NCBI RefSeq assembly: GCF_001436275.1
Contig: NZ_AZEH01000020.1
Span: forward strand, 248,001-312,000
Direction: 5' to 3'
From: Liquorilactobacillus oeni DSM 19972
Lineage (GTDB): Bacteria > Bacillota > Bacilli > Lactobacillales > Lactobacillaceae
DNA: 64,000 bases
The notes beneath the pieces are model-generated. The model ran no database searches. It worked only from the letters and a program-made list of their open reading frames with translations, and was not told where the DNA came from. A program made the position numbers and the translations under genes. Position 1 is the stretch's first letter, and each line of letters begins with the position of its first letter. Positions 42,774 through 48,981 of the stretch are shown here, in pieces.

Positions 42774-43466
42774 TTATGCCTCTTCTCTTGCTCTACGTAG
42801 CGTTTTATTAATCATCAATGTCTTTATGCCTGTGCCACTAACTAACGCTTTAACAGCTTGATATTCCATTCCTAATTCAAGTAAAACAGCAATCTTTTGT
42901 TTCATAAGACTAACTTTGTTTAACTCAGCAGCCGAAAGGTATTCAGTTGCGGGTGTACTTTTTGGTACGCTCCTCTCATGTTTAATCTGAGTTGCATTCT
43001 TACCAAGTGAAGCTCTGTAAGCAAGTTGTTCAAAGTTTACGTAAGCGTGGCTGTCTAAGTCCTCACGTGATTTTATAGCATCGTTTAACGAACTAGTGGT
43101 TAGCTTGCCGGCTTCACGTTTAACATTTCGTTCTTGCAGCTCCTTGTCTTTGTCAAAAAACTGTTTCACTAAATTAAATTTGAAATTTACTACTTGGTTC
43201 GTGTTATCAAGTAAAGTCACTAAAAAAGTGGCTTGTTCCCTATTTAAGTGATAAATCTTTACTGGACGGCCTCCTTTAGATCCCTTAGGAGGTTTAGCCA
43301 TTTCAAAAGTAATAACTCCAAATCTTTCAATTTCTTTTTGATGTTTTTTAATCATTTGTTTTACTTCTTTAAGTGTGTTTCCAGAATATTTAGAAACTAC
43401 TTTGTCTGTTGTAAATGGCTCTGCGTTCACCGACAAATTTCTAACAAATACAAGTTGATTATTCAT
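42774..43466 (-). CDS. Rha family phage regulatory protein
   Basis: A 230-residue Rha-type protein. The N-terminal ~95 residues form the Rha domain (EPFTTDKVVSKYSGNTLKEV, then HLNREQATFLVTLL); the middle is charged, and the C-terminal ~60 residues carry a helix-turn-helix-like end (LELGMEYQAVKALVSGTGI). Rha proteins are phage regulators or antirepressors. ATG at 43466 follows GGGGGAAA. It heads the replication gene block. Confidence 0.85.
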   Translation of the reverse strand: MNNQLVFVRNLSVNAEPFTTDKVVSKYSGNTLKEVKQMIKKHQKEIERFGVITFEMAKPPKGSKGGRPVKIYHLNREQATFLVTLLDNTNQVVNFKFNLVKQFFDKDKELQERNVKREAGKLTTSSLNDAIKSREDLDSHAYVNFEQLAYRASLGKNATQIKHERSVPKSTPATEYLSAAELNKVSLMKQKIAVLLELGMEYQAVKALVSGTGIKTLMINKTLRRAREEA

Positions 43467-43507
43467 TTTAATTTCCCCCAATTTTTCACCGAATGTGATA
43501 AACTAAA

Positions 43508-43588
43508 GGAAGATACGTATTGCTATACTCGCAACTTGGATCTCACTTTTACTTTGGTAGGTAAGTGAGGTCTTTTTTTGTATCTTCC
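43508..43588 (+). ncRNA. Candidate small RNA inside an inverted repeat
   Basis: On the plus strand an extended -10 box TGCTATACT (43521-43529) is followed by the stem GATCTCACTT/AAGTGAGGTC (43539-43572) and seven T residues. A 9-bp inverted repeat GGAAGATAC/GTATCTTCC (43508-43516, 43580-43588) encloses the unit. It is antisense to the leader of the Rha operon. A short regulatory RNA of about 45 bases is possible. Confidence 0.45.
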
Positions 43589-43607
43589 TCATATAGTTCA
43601 ATCCTTT

Positions 43608-43727
43608 CTAAAAAAACAATAAAACGATATTAATTGTTAATATGGTAGCCATATATATAAAGAACAAATCCCACCAAAATGCTTGGAACCCTGAAACTTC
43701 AAAATATTGGTTAAACTTCCTAATCAT
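43608..43727 (-). CDS. 39-residue single-span membrane protein
   Basis: Starts MIRKFNQYFEVSGFQAFWW and continues as one hydrophobic helix to the C-terminus. GGAG lies ten bases before the ATG. It sits between the excisionase and Rha genes. No family recognised. Confidence 0.6.
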   Translation of the reverse strand: MIRKFNQYFEVSGFQAFWWDLFFIYMATILTINIVLLFF

Positions 43728-43764
43728 AATCACATGCTCCTATCTGATAATTTCATGCTTACAC

Positions 43765-43779
43765 TGCCGCCAGCTGTGC
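43765..43779. repeat. 15-bp repeat TGCCGCCAGCTGTGC, copy 1
   Basis: Identical to 44990-45004. The two copies bracket the excisionase-repressor control region; this one lies just after the excisionase stop codon. Confidence 0.6.
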
Positions 43780-43783
43780 TATT

Positions 43784-44056
43784 TTATTTTTGTTTTGATA
43801 GCATAAATTTATCAATCTCGCTTTTTTTGAATCTGTATGAACCACCAATTAAAGCAAATGGAATACTTTCATTCTTTAACCAAGAATTAAATGTACTTAC
43901 TGAAATATTTAGATAAGTTGCACATTGCTGTTTATCCATATATTCATTAAACTTTGAATCTGAATTTAAAGTACCCAGTGTTTCAGTAACAACTTTAATT
44001 ACTGATTGTTGAAGCTGTTGTTCAAATTCTTTTGGTAACTCTACATTCATTTGCAT
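43784..44056 (-). CDS. Excisionase-like helix-turn-helix protein
   Basis: A 90-residue protein with a C-terminal excisionase/MerR-like winged helix: YMDKQQCATYLNISVSTFNSW followed by IPFALIGGSYRFKKSEIDKF. It is the first gene of the leftward operon, divergent from the repressor across two operators. In PICIs such AlpA/Xis-type proteins activate excision and early transcription. Confidence 0.85.
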   Translation of the reverse strand: MQMNVELPKEFEQQLQQSVIKVVTETLGTLNSDSKFNEYMDKQQCATYLNISVSTFNSWLKNESIPFALIGGSYRFKKSEIDKFMLSKQK

Positions 44057-44097
44057 TACTTTACCTTCTTTCTATTTTTACTGAATTATATGTTAAT

Positions 44098-44117
44098 TTG
44101 ACAAAAATACTTGTCAA
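44098..44117. promoter_or_regulatory. Repressor operator 1
   Basis: TTGACAAAAATACTTGTCAA, an inverted repeat TTGACA-N8-TGTCAA, next to the start of the leftward operon. A near-identical copy is at 44175-44194. Confidence 0.65.
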
Positions 44118-44174
44118 TTAACACAAGTAAAGAATACTGCTAAATATCATTAAATGCAAGCTTAAAATGCTATT

Positions 44175-44194
44175 TTGACAAAAATACTTGTTAA
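44175..44194. promoter_or_regulatory. Repressor operator 2 and likely repressor promoter -35
   Basis: Differs from operator 1 by one base. It contains TTGACA (44175-44180) with TAATAT 18 bases on, a plausible plus-strand promoter for the repressor, so the protein may control both directions. Confidence 0.6.
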
Positions 44195-44239
44195 TAATTA
44201 ATATTAGGGTTAAATTAAGTGTGCGGAGGTAAAATAACT

Positions 44240-44968
44240 ATGATTAGAAATAGATTGAAGGAATTACTAGCTGAAAGAAATTTGCGAATTTCAAGAGTAG
44301 CAGCAGATATACCTAATTTATCGAGAAACACAATAACTACGACATCACAAAATGAAGGCAAAATGCTGCAATTAGAAACAATAAATACCCTATGCCAATA
44401 TTTAAATATTGAACCAAATGATTTTTTTGAATACTTACCATTTGACGTTGAGGCAGTAGTATCAACAGATCACGAAACTGTCTTTGACGGGCTTAAAGAC
44501 TACAACAAAAACGCATATTCAGTTTCAGCTAAAATTTATCCATTCGACTTTGACTTATATTTATTTAAGAAACGTATAAATGAATCTTCTGGCTCCATAA
44601 AGAAAACCTTTGATTTAGTAGTTCGACTAGATCATGAAGTTGAGTTAAGTAGTAAACATCCAAACATAATAAAATTTGAGGTTCTGCTTGGCCATGCAGA
44701 TGACAAAAAAAGTTATGAAAAGCAGAAAGATGAATTTTATGACTTTTGGAATAAACAGCTTACCCCAGGATTTCAACAATTTGTGAAAAAAGAGATTATG
44801 GAACAATGCCATGATACTTTTAGCAAATATGTAAAAAAGCAACTAGATACATTTTTCGAATTCAAATTTAGAAAACTTCAGTTTACATTTACTTTTGAAG
44901 ATGCTTTTTTAAACAAAGACTTTTCAACTCCTAGGATTAGACTTCAATCTGAAGATTTACCATTTTAA
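44240..44968 (+). CDS. XRE-family master repressor of the island
   Basis: 242 residues. An N-terminal helix-turn-helix (RLKELLAERNLRISRVAADI) ends near residue 60 and is followed by a ~175-residue C-terminal domain that I do not recognise. No S24/LexA-type Ser-Lys autoprotease motif is visible, so it is probably not cleaved in the SOS response; a PICI-like relief by a helper-phage protein is inferred. ATG at 44240 follows GGAGGT. Confidence 0.8.
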   Translation: MIRNRLKELLAERNLRISRVAADIPNLSRNTITTTSQNEGKMLQLETINTLCQYLNIEPNDFFEYLPFDVEAVVSTDHETVFDGLKDYNKNAYSVSAKIYPFDFDLYLFKKRINESSGSIKKTFDLVVRLDHEVELSSKHPNIIKFEVLLGHADDKKSYEKQKDEFYDFWNKQLTPGFQQFVKKEIMEQCHDTFSKYVKKQLDTFFEFKFRKLQFTFTFEDAFLNKDFSTPRIRLQSEDLPF

Positions 44969-44976
44969 CTTTCTAA

Positions 44977-45015
44977 TACATAACACACTTGCCGCCAGCT
45001 GTGCGTTATGGAGGA
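44977..45015 (+). promoter_or_regulatory. Hairpin at the integrase ribosome site, with 15-bp repeat copy 2
   Basis: CATAACACAC (44979-44988) pairs with GTGCGTTATG (45001-45010) save one position, directly before the integrase Shine-Dalgarno GGAGG (45011-45014). The loop holds the repeat TGCCGCCAGCTGTGC (44990-45004). It may terminate the repressor transcript or restrict integrase translation. Confidence 0.5.
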
Positions 45016-45021
45016 ATTACA

Positions 45022-46170
45022 ATGGCTTCAATTCAAAAGTATTCAACTAAAAAGGGTACTAAGTGGTTATATCGTTTATATGTTGGAGTTGATGATCAGA
45101 CAGGAAAAAAGAAATACGTTGTCAAACGAGGTTTTGAGAACAAAAAAAGCGCCACTCTAGCTTGCGCAAAATTTGAAGTGCAAACCAGTAATGGCGGTAT
45201 CAAGAAACAAAAGGATATTCTATTTTCAGAGGTATACCAAGAATGGTATTTGAACTATAAGAATACAGTTCGCGAGAGTACCTGGAACCGTACCGCTGGA
45301 ATGTTTAAAAATCATATTCTCCCCTATTTTGGAGAAAAGCGAATAGCAACTATTACTACACATGAAATACAAGCCGCAGTGAATGACTGGTATGCACATG
45401 TGACAGCTAATTATAAACGTTGGTATAACTATACTGTTTCTGTTTTCGATTATGCTATCAAGCAAGAATATGTATCTAGGAACCCAGCTAAAAACATCAT
45501 TCTACCAAAAAGACACGATGTCGCTGGTGATAAGTTACCTAACTTCTGGTCTAAAGAACAGTTAAATAATTTCTTTAGCTGCATTGATCCTAATAAGAAT
45601 CTGGATATATTTACTATGTTTCGTGTGCTTGCCTATGTTGGCTGTCGAAGAGGTGAGCTTTTAACCCTAGAATGGAATGATATTGACCTAACTAAACAGA
45701 CAATACGGATCAATAAAACTCTAACTCAAGGCGAAGGTGGTAAACAGATTGTACAAGCTCCTAAAACACGTAATAGCCGCAGAACGGTACCGATAGATAG
45801 TAAGACTAATTACTGGCTTAGACGTTGGAAAATGGAACAAAGACGCTTATATTTAATTTTAGGTTTTAACACTAACCAGCCACATCAATTAGTATTTGCT
45901 AACACTAAAAACGGTTATCATTCACTTAATACACCAGCAAAACGTCTCAAAAAGATTATACGTGATAATAACTTGAAGCCACCTATTACCATTCATGGCT
46001 TTAGGCATTCACATATATCTGCCCTATTATCTGCTGGTGTTCCTGTTACAGCCGTTCAGTTACGAGTTGGTCACGCCAGCCCAGAAGTTACTTTATCAGT
46101 ATACAGTCACATTACCGCCAAACAAAGTAGAAATGCAGCTGAGAAGTTGGAAAACTACCTTGAAAACTAA
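45022..46170 (+). CDS. int: Tyrosine-type site-specific integrase
   Basis: 382 residues. An N-terminal arm-binding domain (GTKWLYRLYVGVDDQTGKKK) and SAM-like core-binding domain precede the catalytic domain with Arg in YVGCRRGELLTLEW, H-x-x-R in HGFRHSHISALL, His in RVGHASPEVT and the nucleophile in LSVYSHIT. It integrates the island at tRNA-Lys, next to the right att site, as usual. ATG at 45022 follows GGAGG; the longer frame starting at 44989 runs through that site. Confidence 0.95.
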   Translation: MASIQKYSTKKGTKWLYRLYVGVDDQTGKKKYVVKRGFENKKSATLACAKFEVQTSNGGIKKQKDILFSEVYQEWYLNYKNTVRESTWNRTAGMFKNHILPYFGEKRIATITTHEIQAAVNDWYAHVTANYKRWYNYTVSVFDYAIKQEYVSRNPAKNIILPKRHDVAGDKLPNFWSKEQLNNFFSCIDPNKNLDIFTMFRVLAYVGCRRGELLTLEWNDIDLTKQTIRINKTLTQGEGGKQIVQAPKTRNSRRTVPIDSKTNYWLRRWKMEQRRLYLILGFNTNQPHQLVFANTKNGYHSLNTPAKRLKKIIRDNNLKPPITIHGFRHSHISALLSAGVPVTAVQLRVGHASPEVTLSVYSHITAKQSRNAAEKLENYLEN

Positions 46171-46194
46171 AAGGAGAACCAAAAAGAGAACTAT
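46169..46194 (+). repeat. Putative integrase arm-type sites, right end
   Basis: AAAAGGAGAACCA and AAAAGAGAACTA in tandem right at the integrase stop codon, matching 32504-32527 at the other end. Confidence 0.5.
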
Positions 46195-46278
46195 AACAAT
46201 TTTATAAGTCGTTATAAACGCTATAAACTCTGGTATAACAAGGTTCCATGTGAAACAGTTACGTTTCCCCTGGCCACC

Positions 46279-46309
46279 GCCACCCATCAGAGGTTTACTA
46301 ACCAGTAAT
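46279..46309 (+). repeat. Right attachment site of the island
   Basis: Exact 31-bp copy of 32400-32430. Directly before it CCCCTGGCCACC (46267-46278) is another fragment of the tRNA 3' end, so the junction carries a partial double copy. Confidence 0.9.
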
Positions 46310-46347
46310 CATTAGGCATCAGAAATGCCTTGGTTACTGGTTTTTTT
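46300..46347 (+). terminator. Terminator at the right junction
   Basis: AACCAGTAA/TTACTGGTT with a T-run and an inner ATTAGGCAT/ATGCCTTGGT stem. It shares its outer arms with the terminator at 32421-32466 but has a different loop. Confidence 0.85.
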
Positions 46348-46393
46348 GTACTTTAAATTAAATTTGTATTGCACATAGTGTCATTAATAATCA

Positions 46394-46470
46394 AAAAAAG
46401 TTAGCCAAAAGGTAAGCCAAAAAATAACTTGCGTGGGGCAGTGGTTGTTGATCAAAAAAATAGTTACTTC
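46394..46470. other. Remnant resembling an island left end
   Basis: AAAAGTTAGCC-AAAAGGTAAGCC (46398-46421) and GGCAGTGGTTGTTGATCAAAA (46437 on) parallel the island's own left end (32504-32527 and 32543-32565). The stretch lies outside the right att site, so it may be the residue of an earlier related element in the same tRNA. No gene is seen from 46310 to 46668. Confidence 0.45.
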
Positions 46471-46668
46471 GAGATCTCATAATTACTAAAATAATGTAGA
46501 AGTAGTTTATAAATCTAGTAGGTATGATAACTATGAACTAAATAAAAATAATTTTACTAATGTAACTAATACATACTTAATACAATAAATACTTATTCCA
46601 GCTATTTGTTAATTAAATTATCCTCACCAGCAAGCTCATTCAATACTCCATCTTTATTTCTTGTTTAA

Positions 46669-46965
46669 CTAGTTATTCTGATTATGAATCCATTTATCGA
46701 CCTTGCGATTAACCAGTTCTTCTATCTCCTCGTTAGATGCCCCAAGCTTCACAATTAACGCGTACGTAACCAGTAAAACATCGACTAACTCTTCCTTTAC
46801 GTTGGTTTGATCCAGCTTCTTATACTTATTTCCTGAAGCACCTTTACTAGATAGATACGCTTGAGATGCTTCACCAAGTTCTTCAATCAACTTCATAAAT
46901 TGCTCTTCTGGGCTCTTCGGCTCTGTTTCAGCTGTCCTTCTGATTTTATCAATCATTTGTTCCAT
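46669..46965 (-). CDS. MazG-like nucleotide pyrophosphohydrolase
   Basis: 98 residues of the MazG/all-alpha NTP-PPase superfamily with the metal-binding pairs EELGEASQAY and EELVDVLLVTYAL. Such proteins hydrolyse non-canonical or excess NTPs. ATG at 46965 has AGGAG nine bases upstream. It stands outside the island. A single-domain MazG could also have phage-related origin, but no other evidence supports that. Confidence 0.85.
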   Translation of the reverse strand: MEQMIDKIRRTAETEPKSPEEQFMKLIEELGEASQAYLSSKGASGNKYKKLDQTNVKEELVDVLLVTYALIVKLGASNEEIEELVNRKVDKWIHNQNN

Positions 46966-47033
46966 GATACCCAACTCCTAACTCTCTTAATTATCAAATT
47001 GCCAGCATATTCAAACAGCGATTTTATAATTGG

Positions 47034-47480
47034 TTAAATTTCTGTCAAAATTACGGGACGCTTAATATATTTTAAAAAAAGCAGCAGATTGCTCGGTGAA
47101 ATAGCAATTCCTTCTCTTCCATTTTGTAAAGCAATTAATACCAGTCCGCTGCTTAAGATTCTAGAATCAAAGATTACTTTGAGCGGCATCTTTGTTTCCT
47201 CTACCAACACTAGGGGTGTAATTTCCCTAAAAGTCACATCAAAAAACCGTTTTCTTTGTTTCTGATTGCAAGGCACAAGTTTTTTGTTTTGATACAGCCA
47301 GTTCGTTTCTGCAGAGAAACGTAATATATATTTCTGAGTTCCCTTTTCCAAAAAAAGAGCACTTTTTAAGTTTGGGCCTATAAGGGCGCTTTTTTCATCT
47401 GAGGAAACATCTTGAATGGCATATTCCATCTTAATTTTTTTAAAAATATTTAAAGCTTCTTTATCAACGTAATTCTCCAT
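47034..47480 (-). CDS. Unknown 148-residue protein
   Basis: A soluble protein starting MENYVDKEALNIFKKIK and ending FLKYIKRPVILTEI. It has a good Shine-Dalgarno (AAGGTGGGGG) and ordinary codon use, so it is likely a real gene. I see no known motif; the beta-rich middle (YILRFSAETNWLYQNKK) gives no function. The MazG-like gene lies 68 bases downstream. Confidence 0.75.
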   Translation of the reverse strand: MENYVDKEALNIFKKIKMEYAIQDVSSDEKSALIGPNLKSALFLEKGTQKYILRFSAETNWLYQNKKLVPCNQKQRKRFFDVTFREITPLVLVEETKMPLKVIFDSRILSSGLVLIALQNGREGIAISPSNLLLFLKYIKRPVILTEI

Positions 47481-47744
47481 AATACCCCCACCTTCAAAAT
47501 AATCCAGAAAATTGTATCATGTTCTGTTAACTACAATTCCATGCTTGTTTAATGCGATTATAACCCAAGCTCAAAACTGGGGGGCTAATTTACACACTAC
47601 GCTGGCTTTAGCACTTTCTAAGTTTTTATAACGCTATAAGCATTAGCTTTGAACACAATAAATTATTAAGCAATTAATTTCACATTTATAATTCAAAGTA
47701 ATATGTTATTAGTGTACAGAAATATTTAGAGGAGGAATTGGTTT

Positions 47745-48584
47745 ATGAATATCCCTGTTAAAACTTTGAATGATGGACACTTTATTCCAAAAATTGGTCT
47801 GGGGACTTTCCAAATTCGAGGAGGAGCTGGCATTGATCAAGTTCTTTCTGCAATCCAAGATGGTTATCGGCTTTTGGATACCTCAACAAATTATGATAGT
47901 GAAGGAATTGTTGGTGAAGCAATCAGAAGATCTGGCATCCCGCGTTCTGAGTTTTTTGTCACTTCCAAGCTTCCAGGAAAGTACCATCACTATGATGATG
48001 CACTAATGATGATCCAAGAGTCCTTGTGCCGTATGGGATTGTCATATTTTGATCTTTACTTAATCCATTGGCCCCTGCCCAAGCGCGGCCTTTATGTTGA
48101 AGCTTGGAAGGCGCTTATTACTGCTAAAAAGCTCGGTTTATGCCGCTCGATTGGCGTTTCCAACTTTGAACCCGAACACCTTGATAAATTGATTTCTGAA
48201 ACTCATGTTACACCAGCAGTTAACCAAATCGAAATTCATCCTTACTGGGTTCAAGAAAGGATGCTTGCTGAGGATACTAAACGTGGAATTGTAACAGAAG
48301 CTTGGAGTCCTCTTGGTCGGGGAAGTTCTGCTTTACAAGAACCGCTTATAAAAGAATTAGCTAAAAAATATGGTAAAGGTGTTGGACAAATCATTTTACG
48401 TTGGCATATTCAACGTGGAATAATTCCGCTTCCTAAGTCAAGCAAGTTAGACCATCAAAGAGAAAATTTAGCTGTTTTTGACTTTTCATTAACTGCTGAG
48501 GAAATCAAGAAAATTAACTCCTTGTCTCGAACAGATGGCAAAATAGATGACCAAGATCCAAACGAATATGAAGAGTTTGATTAG
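47745..48584 (+). CDS. Aldo/keto reductase
   Basis: A 279-residue NADPH-dependent AKR of the 2,5-diketo-D-gluconate reductase-like group. The catalytic tetrad is visible as Asp in RLLDTSTNY, Tyr in the same motif, Lys in SKLPGKYH and His in LIHWPLP; the cofactor end is IPLPKSSKLDHQRENL. It reduces small aldehydes or ketones in the cytoplasm. GAGGAGG precedes the ATG. Single-gene unit. Confidence 0.93.
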   Translation: MNIPVKTLNDGHFIPKIGLGTFQIRGGAGIDQVLSAIQDGYRLLDTSTNYDSEGIVGEAIRRSGIPRSEFFVTSKLPGKYHHYDDALMMIQESLCRMGLSYFDLYLIHWPLPKRGLYVEAWKALITAKKLGLCRSIGVSNFEPEHLDKLISETHVTPAVNQIEIHPYWVQERMLAEDTKRGIVTEAWSPLGRGSSALQEPLIKELAKKYGKGVGQIILRWHIQRGIIPLPKSSKLDHQRENLAVFDFSLTAEEIKKINSLSRTDGKIDDQDPNEYEEFD

Positions 48585-48686
48585 AAAAAGCAGCTTAAAA
48601 CTAATTTTTTGGGCCTTCCTAATACAAGTTAATTATTTTTAGTTCATTAATTTTCCACTGAACAAAGGGTATTTTTCAAAAAAGTA

Positions 48687-48715
48687 TTTACACTTCTGAA
48701 AATATATGGTATAAA
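48687..48715 (+). promoter_or_regulatory. tRNA-Asn promoter
   Basis: TTTACA (48687-48692), 17 bases, TATAAA (48710-48715), 21 bases before the tRNA. Confidence 0.65.
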
Positions 48716-48736
48716 TATATTTGTCTTGAAAAACAT

Positions 48737-48808
48737 TGCTCAGTAGTTCAGTGGTAGAATAATTGACTGTTAATCAAGAGGTCGTAGGTTCGAATCCTAC
48801 CTGAGCAG
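48737..48808 (+). tRNA. tRNA-Asn (GTT)
   Basis: Acceptor TGCTCAG/CTGAGCA, anticodon loop CTGTTAA (anticodon GTT, 48769-48771), T arm GTAGG/CCTAC with TTCGAAT. CCA is not encoded. Confidence 0.95.
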
Positions 48809-48812
48809 TAAC

Positions 48813-48846
48813 AAAGGCATTCTATTAAATAATAGGATGCCTTTTT
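48813..48846 (+). terminator. tRNA-Asn terminator
   Basis: AAAGGCAT/ATGCCTTT with a T-run, starting five bases after the tRNA. Confidence 0.85.
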
Positions 48847-48939
48847 GCTATTATGATTAAACTGCAATGAGTAAAATAATCTTGTATTGTACTTTATGCG
48901 TAACTATTTTTTAAACCAAGTTTCCAGATTAACTGACAC

Positions 48940-48955
48940 TATTTCACGTGAAACG
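48940..48955. promoter_or_regulatory. Degenerate parS-like site
   Basis: TATTTCACGTGAAACG matches the parS consensus at 14 of 16 positions. Weaker than the two perfect sites. Confidence 0.55.
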
Positions 48956-48981
48956 TTCTCCAGCTTTCCCAAACCTTTAAA

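Larger units (their letters stand above)
32400..46309. mobile_element. Capsid-forming phage-inducible chromosomal island (cf-PICI) in tRNA-Lys
   Basis: A 13.9-kb element bounded by the 31-bp att repeats. Integrase and repressor are on the plus strand at the right end. All other genes are on the minus strand: excisionase, Rha, two replication proteins, small unknowns, head closure protein, HNH endonuclease, terS, terL, portal, protease-capsid fusion, connector, ArpU regulator and a Doc-like cargo gene. No tail, tail-fibre or lysis gene is present, and every head gene is intact. This matches the described class of satellites that make their own capsids and take tails from a helper phage, rather than a randomly decayed prophage. 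Confidence 0.85.

Noticed and set aside
46245-46258. Another parS site near the right att site
   Set aside because: CATGTGAAACAG is only a half site, not a palindrome.
32400-46309. Ordinary prophage or decayed prophage
   Set aside because: Head genes are intact and contiguous while all tail and lysis genes are missing, and the size fits a satellite.
46669-46965. MazG-like gene as island cargo
   Set aside because: It lies outside the att repeats, with a normal chromosomal gene next to it.
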